This document shows positions 46,741-56,672 of a stretch of DNA of 64,000 nt, piece after piece. Both the position numbers and the translations under genes were made by a program. Source of the stretch: Trichosphaerium sp. ATCC 40318 (Eukaryota; Discosea; Flabellinia; Trichosidae); the NCBI GenBank assembly GCA_038496445.1, contig JALMLS010000536.1, positions 62,001 to 126,000 of the forward strand, read 5' to 3'. The notes under the pieces were generated by a model. That model did no database searches. It saw only the letters and a program-made list of their open reading frames with translations, and was not told the origin of the DNA. Every line of letters starts with the position of its first letter. The stretch's first letter is position 1.

Positions 46741-48973
46741 CTATTTATGCTTTACTATCATGTTTACATTGTCTGTGCGATGATGTACTATGAGATTTAT
46801 ACCATTTTTAGGTGCTAATGTGATACCTAAATGTATTTTAAGTCTAACCAACTCTAGTCGGATGACAATACCTGGAGCAAGTTTTGGTGGTCTTCTTTGT
46901 GTCGGTGCCACAGTAAGCGTATATCGCTGGTATATAAGAACAAGCAATGTGAGTACCTCTTGGTATGCCTAATAAGCATGTGATTATGGTATACTAACGT
47001 GACATGAGAAGGCACCTACCATTTGCTTACCAAGACAAGTTCTTGGACCAGCTTGGAAAGGAATAAAGTTATATGGTTTGATAGGAATACCGCCATTATC
47101 TCCCATCCAACGCTCAGGCCTGAACTCCTCTGGTTTATTCCAGTAGAAATCAAGTCTTCCCATACACCAAGCACTCCATACTAATTGTGTCTGTGATAGA
47201 AAATGTGTTAGAACTGTTTAGTTGTCTAACGTGAAACACATGCATTCGTTGTTATTTTGTATCCGGATGGGAGAATGTCATCTTCAATTGAATATTTAGG
47301 ATCAAATGGTACAGGTGGATATAATCTCAAACTCTCATTAACTACTGCAGTTGTATATACCAATTTCTTTAATAGATCATATGTTGGCATTTGCTTGCCA
47401 ATAACCTTATCAATTTCATTCACAACCTTTGTTTGAAACTGTTAGTTGACATTTTTCAACTAATAAAAAGGGAAGACAAATACAACGTTTTTTCAAATCA
47501 AACTTGCTCTATATGTAATGTAGTCATACCTTTTTCTGCTTTGCTGGATTCGCAGCAAGTAAATAGCAACAGAAGGAAGAACAAACTGATGTTGTATCTC
47601 TTCCAGCAAGCCTTGAACAATATTAAAAAAATCAACTCTTTCTTATATTTGCTTCTTCGTACATGAAGTTTAGTGTTATATCTCTAAGATATCTGTCACT
47701 GAACCCTTTCTCTTTTTGAAGCCGTACATAACCAGACAATAAATCGCTGAGATTGGCTAATTCTGTATTGTGTTTACGCTCTTCAATGATCCTCTCAATG
47801 TATCTAACAAGTTATGTGTTAAGAAACTCTCATTAATTTGTAGCAAAAGACGCGCTTATCTAAAATCTCTAGTGCTTCCTTCATTTCTTTGTTAACGTTC
47901 TCTACAAGTCCAAAGTAGCTTAGTATTTTTGCGTTTAAGTTTGTTATTAGCAAGGTGGTCACTTTAGTATTAACAGTATTGAAAGCTTTAGCAAATTTTT
48001 TAGATTCCTCGTTTTTGGACATGCTGTTCATTAGAACGCCAAAAGCTATCTCTCCAATACTAAATAGATAATAAAAAGAAAGAAAATTTGAATCTAAGGT
48101 TTGTTTACTCAACTTTTGTGACGATAAATAGCTTTTGAAAAAAAATCACGTGATTTCAAAAAAAAAAAGCCAAACATAAACATCATGAAACTTCAAACCT
48201 GTTCGTACCTATCAAGTGTAAAACTAGAGAATACATCGTAAACATCGACTATTGATCCTGAAGATGCATGGTCATCAAGTAAAGCAATAACCTAAGACAA
48301 ACGTAAATGCAAAAGACAGTTTTGTTTTTCTTCTTAAACATTGCCTTTTGTCCGTGATGACAAAATGTCTCAACCATCTCCCTTATCGACCTTGTTTTAA
48401 ACATGTGTGACGCTATCTTTCTTTGCTCTTTCCATTTAGACCCATCGACGTTAAAAATACCTTGTCCAAAGAGAGGCTCAAGTTGCTTAGTAATCTTATC
48501 TCCTGAGAACAAAATTAGAAAATCCCGTGTCCTGACGTTACCTTTAACATAATTCTTAAAGTTTGTTTTCAACACGTGTTCTAGATCATCAGGGTTTGCG
48601 ATAAAAACAACCTTACGTCCAAAAAAGTTCCTAAGGCCCCAAATCGGACCATACTTGTTTAAAGTAAACAATCAACGTTGAATCAACCCTCAACATACGT
48701 ACCTTTTTGAATCTACGCAATGGACGCCAGTACCTGTTCTCTGGGTCAAGTGCCAACTGAAATAGGAACCAACCGAACTCAATAGCAGGCCCAATGATCG
48801 CTACGGGTATAAGAGGGCCAGGTGTGCGTATTTCTTGCTATTTTAATTCTGTTATTTTATTGTCAATTACAGCTTGATTGTTTACTTACTCGGTAGTTAT
48901 AAAACCAATATACGTTGTAAACGGCAAAAAGCACAATACAAATAACGGCAATGCCAACAGTAGTGAAGATCAT
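46741..48973 (-). CDS. Cytochrome P450
   Basis: Microsomal-type heme monooxygenase; substrate not predictable. ATG at 48973 starts a single N-terminal membrane anchor (MIFTTVGIAVICIVLFAVYN). Diagnostic motifs are in order: the helix-C region FGQGIFNVDGSKWKEQRKIA (about 48430), the I-helix oxygen motif AGRDTT (about 47600), the K-helix ExxR in NESLRLYPPVP (about 47325), PERW (about 47110), and the heme-binding loop FQAGPRTCLG (about 47030) with the Cys ligand. The tail is RLKIHLGITLAPKNGINLIV, then HHR, and the stop is at 46741-46743. The usual Phe of FxxGxRxCxG is present. About ten short introns are implied. Length of about 500 residues is normal. A fragment duplicated from its 3' part lies at 44033-44225. 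Confidence 0.88.
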
Positions 48974-49512
48974 TTTTCTCCGCAGAGCACGCAGTACGTA
49001 GAGTATTGTTGAGTGAGTCAGCAGCTTTGCTTACTTTTAAGTGACAGCTTCTGTGAATAGTTCAAAGCAACTTTGCTGCTCTGCTTGATCGCTGTCGGCT
49101 CTGCACATCCAAAGATTTCAATTTCTACCAAGAATACAGAACCGATTTGCAAGTTTCCCGATACCTTACTTTGTGCTTCATACTTTCTAAAGAGATGCTT
49201 CTGGAAGGTAAATGATCAGATTTTTAGCTTTATCCGGTGAATATGTGTGAGAGAGTTTCAAACGCACGTTCGTAAGCTTTCAGACGCAGAGATGACACGT
49301 GATGGGGGATTTGTTTCGCCGGTTTCTTTTTACCTTTTTTTTTTTTTGTTATCCTCTGAAAATATCTTCTTGAAACGCCTAGTATCATGTATGGGTGCCT
49401 ATAAGTTCGCCCTAGTGCCTTTTTCTACTAGGTGATTTTGAGTTTTAAGCGTTTTCTTTTAAGTTTGAGTTGTAAGCACTTATTATCTGGCAAACTCCAA
49501 TAATAGCACGCA
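48974..49512. promoter_or_regulatory. Divergent intergenic region (P450 / PSI-domain gene)
   Basis: About 540 bases between the P450 start (-) and the PSI-domain gene start (+). It contains a 12-T run near 49336-49347 and CACGTG at 49296-49301. There is no supported ORF. Confidence 0.4.
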
Positions 49513-50525
49513 ATGCTCGTTATATCACGTGTTTTAGTACTCTTGGCGCTATGTTCGCTGCTTATGGCGCAGGACGTTGAGACTTCATGTCAAGCGAAAA
49601 AGAGCTGCAAGGCATGTACTCAGTGCTCCACAACATTGGGGTGCCGTTGGTGCCCTGTAGATAACACTTGCGTACCTTCTGGAACAAACAATAGTATGTG
49701 TTTTGAGGCTGAATACATGGACGAAACAAAGTTTTGTAAGGTACTAATACAAACTCGAACTTTTTCAAATCACGTGACACAAGCTACCGCACTTTTTGTT
49801 TTTTATTTACCCGCTTGTGACGCGAAAATTTCGCGGTTTAGAGCACAGTCAGGCATTCAACGTCTAATATGGCTTTAGTGCAAACCAAAACGCTGTAGAG
49901 TAAAGTCTGGTGTTGATGCTAGCGTATGTTCATGGTATACACGAACTACAGACGGTCCTTTGCCCAGTAACACTCGTAAATGGTTTGGTACGTTTTTATT
50001 TTTAGATACTTGCGAAATGTACACTTTTTTTAATTCAAAAAAGGTGGCGACTTCCTTCCAGAGATTTACAGAAATACGGCACAGTGCGTTTGTGCAGGTA
50101 ATGATCTTCCTTTGTGGGAGATACCTGTAGCTCAATGTGTCCGTAAACAAATTATTCGAGGCCATTTAGCCATCCGTCCAAGAATAAAGGTACTTTTGCT
50201 GATTTTTTTGGAAGTTCTTTTTTTTACCTTTTTGACTCCCACCTATTTTTGGATCTAATAATTTTGTTCTTTACAGCGCATGATGAGAGCAGTTTCGAGT
50301 GATTGTACTGCATCACAACAATTCGCACCATTGATTTTTGATATTCATGAGAGAGCATACAGGAGATGTTGTTGTTCAGGAACAATTGCGCCTATTGAGG
50401 CATGGTCCTTTCTTATTTGTTTTGGCAATATATTCCCTTGTAGCATCCAAGGTCCACCAGAAACGCCACTACCTGGTCTTTTGTGGTCAGTATTAGAGGA
50501 TGGACGCTGTGGTTGTGGATGGTAA
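49513..50525 (+). CDS. Secreted PSI-domain Cys-rich protein
   Basis: Secreted or vacuolar protein with a signal peptide (MLVISRVLVLLALCSLLMAQ) followed by a plexin-semaphorin-integrin-type Cys motif: CKACTQCSTTLGCRWCPVDN, then CVPSG. Later exons, joined through about three short introns, carry VCSWYTRTTDGPLPSNTRKW, LPEIYRNTAQCVCAGNDLPL, then RCCCSGTIAPIEAWSFLICF and a C-terminal PLPGLLWSVLEDGRCGCGW* (TAA 50523-50525). The second half is also Cys-rich and unassigned. It ends about 50 bases before the left end of the pogo-like transposon, so the insertion spared the coding region but may have altered its 3' end. PSI identification is confident; the function is unknown. Confidence 0.65.
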
Positions 50526-50574
50526 AAACTTATTGTATGTATTTCTCTTATCAAACTTAATAAAATAGCAATTA

Positions 50575-50620
50575 GTTGAATGGTAATTTTGTAGCAATTC
50601 GTGGTATTTTGTAGCAATTC
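50575..50620 (+). repeat. Left terminal inverted repeat
   Basis: It contains two directly repeated copies of ATTTTGTAGCAATTC about 20 bases apart. It pairs with the inverted right end. Confidence 0.8.
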
Positions 50621-50633
50621 TAAATAAACTAAA

Positions 50634-52420
50634 ATGTCTCGCAACCCCTCCCAAACGCAAAAAATAATGAAGGTAGCCACTGCTAGTGTAGTTTTACAAC
50701 TGGCAAGGTTAAAAACTCCTCAACATGGGGCAATCCTCAAAATATGCCGTGAAGTAGCTCAGAAATATGATCTAAATGCCCATTCACTAAGGCAGAGTGT
50801 TAGAAGACGAAAACAAAAGGTGTATTCTCCGAATTACAAATCTCACGGGAACCAGTTATTTTCAGATAATCAAGAAAATGTCTTAGTTGGCTATTGTTTG
50901 AGCTTTAGCTCTTTGCACAAGCCTCTGCCACGTTCTTCTGTGATATCTATGGCATCAGCTCTTTATTTGAAAAAGAAGAAGTCTAGTTTGGAAGCTTGGT
51001 ATGACGGATTTGTGAAAAGGCACTCGGATATTCTCAAAGAGTCAATTTCAAAACCAATTCGGGCATGTAGGGTATCCAACAACCTGTTAGAAGATGTCAC
51101 AGGGTGGTGTGATATGTATGAGAAGTTTCAAGATCACAATGTGATGAATCCTGATCTGATGTTCAATGTTGATGAAAAATTATTTACTGAACGAAGTGAT
51201 GGCCTTAAATATGTTACCCTAGAAGATAGAATGAAAAAAATTGGAGGAACAGTCACCACCAAAACAAGCAAGCCACTGACGTTGATTCCGTTTATTTCAG
51301 CATCAGGGAAGGTTTTGGTGACGATTTACATTATGGCAGCTAAAAATAAAGGTGACACTCAAAACATCACCAATTTGGCCATACCAAAACCTTCCAAGAC
51401 TCGATCTTCATGGCCCAGATACTATGTATGTCATGAGAATGGATATGTGACCAACGAAATTTGGCCAAAAATTCTTGATGTATTTTTACATCACCTAAAA
51501 GAAATCCAAGGTGACCGAACTGCCTTTTTATTTTTGGATCGTTTGGCAAGCCACATCAACACTGAATCTCTTCAAAAGTGTCTTAAACAGAATGTACAAA
51601 CTGTTACCTGGGTGCCTCATACCTCACATTTTGCACAACCATTGGATGACAAGCCATTTGCAAACTTGGCTAGAGCTTATACAAAATTTCGAAAACAAAA
51701 GGCTCAAAGAGGAATGGAGACCAGACAAAAGGCTTGTTCTTATGATTTTATATCTCTAGAGGCAGCAGAGAGCGAAGCCTTCACCAAAAAAATCCTAACT
51801 TCCTCATGGAAAGCCGTTGGTGTGCTACCATATGACAGGAATTTGATTCTAAAAAATGTTTCTGAAAATATTGGGCAACCTTCAGATGAAACACTTTCTG
51901 ACCTTCCTGATGATGTTTTGAAAGCAAAAATCGCTATGGATGCTGTAATGACAGAGGAGGTGCCTAAAAAAGAAATGAAACTTGGATCAGTGAGGATGAT
52001 AAAGAATCACATGTACATTGGACAAGAACTTGTTCAATTTGCTGAAAGCCAGAAAAAAAAGAAGAACAGGAGCAAAATCAAAAGGCAAAGGAGAGGCGCA
52101 TTAAATTAGATGAGAGAGAGAAAAAAAATCAAGAAAAAGAAGCAAAAAGAGCTGAGAGAGAAGAGCAAAAAAAAATCCGAGAGAATCAAAAAAAAATTGA
52201 AGCTTCTCAAAAGAGGTTTGTCCGTGAAAAAACAACCTGCCGTGTATGTCACACCAAAGTATGCAGAGGAGGGCGTAATTGGATGTGGTGTGAGCAGTGT
52301 AATCAATTTGGTAGTTGCCCTGGATGTGTTCAAAAAAAATTTGGCAAAGAATTAATTGAAAATCACGGGTTAGATTGTCCAGGTGGAGAACCTTATGAGA
52401 TCTGGATCACAAAGCAGTAG
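50634..52420 (+). CDS. Pogo/DDE_1-family transposase, interrupted by a frame change
   Basis: DDE transposase. The first frame (50634-52109) has an N-terminal helix-turn-helix (ICREVAQKYDLNAHSLRQSV), a CENP-B-like second DNA-binding part (SLEAWYDGFVKRHSDILKES), then a catalytic core with the acidic triad in FNVDEKLF (D1), FLFLDRLASHI (D2) and QPLDDKPFANL (D3). It stops at TAG 52107-52109. A second frame, displaced by -1 at an A8 run (52053-52060), continues as a charged coiled coil and a Cys-rich motif: CRVCHTKVC, WCEQCNQFGSCPGC. It ends ITKQ* at 52418-52420. The 0-frame codons around the run form A_AAA_AAG, a classic -1 slippery heptamer. So the break may be programmed frameshifting, a degenerating mutation, or a homopolymer sequencing error. 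All three catalytic acids are intact. Confidence 0.85.
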
Positions 52421-52505
52421 TAAAGCACTTGTTAAAATATCAAGTAATAAAAAGTCTTTTGTTAGGAGTAAAAGTCATTTTATTGTACAAAAACAAGATT
52501 TTTTT

Positions 52506-52547
52506 TTGCTACAAAATACCTAGTTTGCTACAAAATAGCCACTTGAC
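52506..52547 (-). repeat. Right terminal inverted repeat
   Basis: It carries two copies of TTGCTACAAAAT, the inverse of the left-end motif, followed by CCACTTGAC at the outer edge. Confidence 0.8.
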
Positions 52548-52548
52548 T

Positions 52549-52920
52549 AAATATATTTCTCTACAAATGTAAACAAGATCCTTTGCGATTCTAATTTAAG
52601 CACAAGCTTATTTAGTAGTACTTGAAATGTTAGAATCTGGTGATGACACGCGTCATTCATAAGGTTGTGTCAGGTACTATCGCAGGTTTGAAGTATGGAA
52701 TTAATGTAAACGCTGGATACTTTATCCATTGCTCGATACATTTTTGAACAGACTTCTCATAACAACGAAAACACGTGAGGGTAGTTTAATTGTACTTGGG
52801 ATGGACCACACTTCATTGGCGTGTGTTCGTTTTCCAAAATAAAAGTAAAGGCGACACAATAATCTTGTTACAGTTGTACTGGATTTTATTTTTTTGGGTA
52901 AATTTTCTTAACTGGTCATT
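52549..52920. other. Intergenic region
   Basis: About 370 bases between the transposon end and the 3' end of the NUDT6-like gene. CACGTG occurs at 52772-52777. There is no supported gene. Confidence 0.4.
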
Positions 52921-54223
52921 TTACAATTTAGGACAGCCATGGTACATTGTGTTGTTACCTGGCCGAAAAACTATAGGTTTAGATGCTTTCTTCCATCCTT
53001 TGTATTCTCCTTTTGCTGCTAACTGACCTGTTTGAAGAAGTGCCTAATAAAAAACTCAGTCTGTAGTTACGGCAATCAAAGGGAAACTGCATTGTTTGGC
53101 TATTAAACATACCTTGTATAGGCCTTTATAATGAGGCAATGATAGAAATTCTTCTATAGGCATCCACTTTGCATCTGCAATCTCACTTTCTTGCTTTGTA
53201 ATCTCACTTGTGAGTGGTTTTAACATACAAACAAAGTACATGTTCGAGCTACAACACAAGTAAGAACAATTCGATAGAGTGCTTGTCGCAGGTCACTAGG
53301 TTATAACTTTATATATGTACCTCCCAAATTGGCCCGTATGTAATTCCCTTTAGTGAGTAAGAGGCGTTGGACATTAAGATAAAAGTACAAACCTGAAAGA
53401 AAGTAATTCCAAAAATTCTGTTTCTATTCCTGTTTCTTCTTTTACTTCACGTATTGCTGCTTGCCATATATCTTCACCTGGATCAACCATACCACCTTGA
53501 AGATAATATATAAGGCATGGTTATGTTAATGGTAATGTACCAGGTGTCTTCCATAGATTAAACTTTGCTGCAGGACCATTTTTTTCTTGAATAACTAAAA
53601 CTTCATTCTTGTCATTTACGACAAAACCGCCAACACCAACTGTGAAGAATGGCCCGTTTGGTAACTTATTATCTTTATCTTTTGGTATCCAGTGTTTAAG
53701 TTGTAATGATTGTGAATTGCAAGAATGAAACGTGAACCCAAGCTTTGAATCACGTGAGCGAAACTTTTTTTTGATTTTTTTTTTTGTGACACGAATACAA
53801 TCAAACGTACCTCAACTGCTATAGGGACAAATGTGGAAAGTTTTAGTGGAACATCTATCCATACCTATTATAAGTACTGTAAGCATACATTCTATCTTTA
53901 TGACGCTTGCTAACCCCTTTAACGCCTTCTTTTCTCCATTTTTCAAGCGACGCTTTAAAAATCCATTAGTAATAAAGTTGCGGAGAAAATATTCCTTCAA
54001 AAACCGTTTTTAAGCGTAAAAGTAATGATTGGTAGCGTTTCGTGGTAAAGATAATTGTCCCATAATTTGAATTCGTCTGTAGACGCCCCAATGGTTTTGT
54101 ATGATACTTACCTTGTAGCATGGCGCCAAATTCAAGCTCGTCCTCTGGTAGCATGTTTTGTTTTATTAACACGCCATTGTACGAATCTAAAGTAGTTGGA
54201 AACGTAGCCTGTTTGTCCGTCAT
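52921..54223 (-). CDS. NUDT6: NUDT6-like Nudix hydrolase
   Basis: Nudix hydrolase closely following the layout of NUDT6. ATG at 54223 ([20 protein letters not shown]). The N-terminal GNAT-like domain has [12 protein letters not shown] joined to [18 protein letters not shown], then [20 protein letters not shown]. The Nudix fold follows: [20 protein letters not shown] and [19 protein letters not shown]. The Nudix box [20 protein letters not shown] with ETGI fits G-x5-E-x7-R-E-U-x-E-E-x-G-U exactly, so metal binding is intact. Downstream exons give [20 protein letters not shown] and [17 protein letters not shown], ending MYHGCPKL* at 52921-52923. Around seven introns are implied. It is divergently paired with the nuclease gene, with only 18 bases between ATGs if the first ATG of that gene is used. 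Confidence 0.85.
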
Positions 54224-54241
54224 GGTATATTCAAGCGCGTA

Positions 54242-56258
54242 ATGGCGTTTACAGAAGCAGAAAAAACAAGACTGACTGCACGCTTTTTTAACACCTCGCT
54301 AAGCCACCACTGTCAAATGGGTGCATGATTAAAAAGGTAAGGGACCGAGTTAAACGCTTACAAGGAATAACATCTCAACATCCTCGTACGCTCAAAATAT
54401 TACGCCAAAACATTATACTTAGCATCATTATAGCGGTAATACGAAAAACATTTCCAAAAAACCAATGGGCTACTGTAGAAAATCAACGAGTATTTCTGGA
54501 CACAGCACTAGCACCGTATCTACCCGTTAAAACGCTTGATGATTGGTACAGGGTGAAACAAACCGATTTTACAAAACTAGATGGCTTGACGCTTTTAAAA
54601 AAGTGCGTGGTGCTGTCTGAAACGCTTTTCGGCGTTATCTAGAAACACCTGATGATAACAACGTTTTTGACCGCGCTTTCTAGGTACAATGGCTCTGTAC
54701 ACCAGTTAGTTCAATCATTGTACCCAGAGCATGATTGGGTACCATGGCAGTTCGTGTACGCCGATTTTTTTTTTGAAATGACCTGTCAAATGACGTACGT
54801 CATTTTGACACATTGTAGAAATACACCACAAGGATTTTGGCAAAGTTTATCTAACCAAAGAGCCTTTTGTGATAACGAACTAAGACAACGCCTTAATTTA
54901 ACGCGTATGGAGGATATGTATAAAGTCACAGCGATGGATATAAAAAACAATGGCGGTGTGTCATTGCTGTCAATGTATGGCAACTCAGTGCAAGCACTTC
55001 TAAGAGCTGTTTATCCTGAACATAATTGGATTGCTTGGAAGTTCAAGTACGCTAGAATCGTTGATCTCCTGGCGTTAATCATCAACTTAGAAAGTGTGAG
55101 CAACTTTACTGGCAAAAACCTCGTAATGTAAAAGAGTTCTTGTCGTGTACGTCTCTGAGACATTTATTCTTTTGGGGTTTTTTTTTGACATTTATGTTTT
55201 TGGTCCTTTAGATGTTGAAAATAAGCTTAATATATCCACTCCTGAAGAGTGGTTTCATGTAACTGGTGCGGATATCGCTAGACATGGTGGTAGTGGTTTA
55301 GTTTCACAGTATCCTGAGTGCCTACGCATATTACATCCAACATATCCATGGCATGCTTTATACAAATCGAAAGAAAGAAAACCAGCCATAAAGTACTTTA
55401 ATCTCCAACTCATAATCAAGTTTAACACTAATAGAAAAGAGAGAGGGTACTGGCAAAAGGATGAGAATATTCTTACATTTCTGAAAGGTACAACTGATAA
55501 AGACTCTTTTTTTAGAGTTGACATTTTTATGTTTTAAAGGCGCTGCTGCTAAGCTGAATATCCGAGTACCTGAGGATTGGTATCGCGTGTCAAAAAACCA
55601 ACTGAAAGAATTGGGTGGCTCTTCTGTTATAAGAGTTTTTCCAGGGTGTCTGAAGCTTTTGTATCCAACAATCGATATAGAACAAGCTCACTTTCAATTC
55701 AACGAAAAAAAAGCAATTCAAAGGTATTTATTTACTGTTTTTGATGAGGCTCTCGTCATCTCACAAGTACCTAGGATGCTCCGAGTAGCGATAAAGAGTA
55801 TATTCCCAGACCTAGAAACGTTTGAAGAGTACACTTTGACGCGTATTTTGCGATCAAGGACACCGATAAGCGTTGATATTTATGTACCGAGTCTTGGTAT
55901 TGCTATTGAGTATCAAGGTACGTCAAGAATTGGAGCTTGCATCCTGACTCTGACAAAAAAGGCGAACACCATTACAAAGATACTTTGGGTACCTACGGAC
56001 CTGCGAGATTACAGCGTTCACGAGATAAAACAAAGAGAGAAAAGTGTGAATCTGCAGGCACGTTTCAAGAGGGCATAAGTGGTATCTCAATATTTCTCTG
56101 TAGGTATAACGCTAGTGCCTATTCCATATTGGTGGAAAGGAGACGAAGACAGCGTTAGAGCAACAATCAAGCATTTTCGACCTGACATTCATGTTGACGT
56201 TCCAAAAGGCGCTAAACCGCTGTTAGATTATACCGCGCATGGCAGTGGAGTATCCTGA
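54242..56258 (+). CDS. Repeat protein with C-terminal PD-(D/E)XK-like nuclease domain
   Basis: Predicted nuclease with an N-terminal array of about four repeats. The repeat consensus is W-x-x-x-x-N-Q-R-x-F-x-D ... L-x-I-x-x-x-x-D-W-Y-x-V-x-x-x-D-I-x-x-x-G-G-x-x-L-L ... Y-P-E-H-x-W-x-x-W-x-F. Visible units are QWATVENQRVFLD...DDWYRVKQTDF...YPEHDWVPWQF; FWQSLSNQRAFCD...MEDMYKVTAMDI...YPEHNWIAWKF; PEEWFHVTGADIARHGG; and PEDWYRVSKNQLKELGG. The C-terminal domain has VDIYVPSLGIAIEYQG joined by an intron to EHHYKDTLGTYG, then RDKTKREKCESAG and ITLVPIPYWWKGDEDSV. D, ExQ and K occur in the order and spacing of PD-(D/E)XK endonucleases. One intron appears to use a GC donor (about 56057-56103). Start is ATG 54242 or 54325. 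Biological role unknown. Confidence 0.65.
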
Positions 56259-56331
56259 GCCATTCTTATTCTTAAGAAAAAAACCTCATACACTTGTAAA
56301 TATAAGCACAGCGGCATAGGGTCCCATAAAA

Positions 56332-56598
56332 ATGGGAGGTTGGTTGTATTTATCTCCATGTTTTAGAGTTTTTCTTATGAATTTCGTTAAAGCTATACTG
56401 TACTTAGCGAGCGAACTAGAGCAAGGAGAAAATGAAACATAGTGTTTTTTTAAGCCTCAATATTATTTGTGTCCTCACAGCAAACAAGTGCTCAGAGGAA
56501 GTATGGTAATAGCATCATGGGCGATAGGAAAAACAAGTGAAGAACTGCGCGTACCTTTTGATGTTGTTAGCGGATCGAAATTTTGGTTTAGAACTTAA
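56332..56598 (+). CDS. Small two-exon hypothetical protein
   Basis: ATG at 56332 starts MGGWLYLSPCFRVFLMNFVK, then AILYLASELEQGENE. An intron (about 56442-56481) with GTGTTTTTTT donor and TCACAG acceptor joins this to KQVLRGSMVIASWAIGKTSE and ELRVPFDVVSGSKFWFRT*. This gives about 76 residues. It lies between the nuclease gene and the PUB-ARH gene on the same strand. No family recognised; it might be part of an incorrectly split neighbouring gene. Confidence 0.35.
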
Positions 56599-56672
56599 AG
56601 ACTGTTGTTAAGTTCCAGCTTTCAGATAACGTAACAGCCAGCGTTTCTAAACAGTCATCACAGCAATCAACA

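Larger units (their letters stand above)
50575..52547 (+). mobile_element. Pogo-like DNA transposon, apparently complete
   Basis: A roughly 1.97-kb element bounded by TA dinucleotides at 50573-50574 and 52548-52549, the expected Tc1/mariner-pogo target duplication. The imperfect terminal inverted repeats are about 46 bp: the left end GTTGAATGGTAATTTTGTAG and reverse complement of the right end GTCAAGTGGCTATTTTGTAG align base by base. Each end contains the dodecamer ATTTTGTAGCAA twice (left at about 50587 and 50607; right, inverted, at about 52506 and 52526), probably transposase binding sites. It encloses one transposase gene. It inserted between the PSI-domain gene (+) and the NUDT6-like gene (-). 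Confidence 0.85.
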
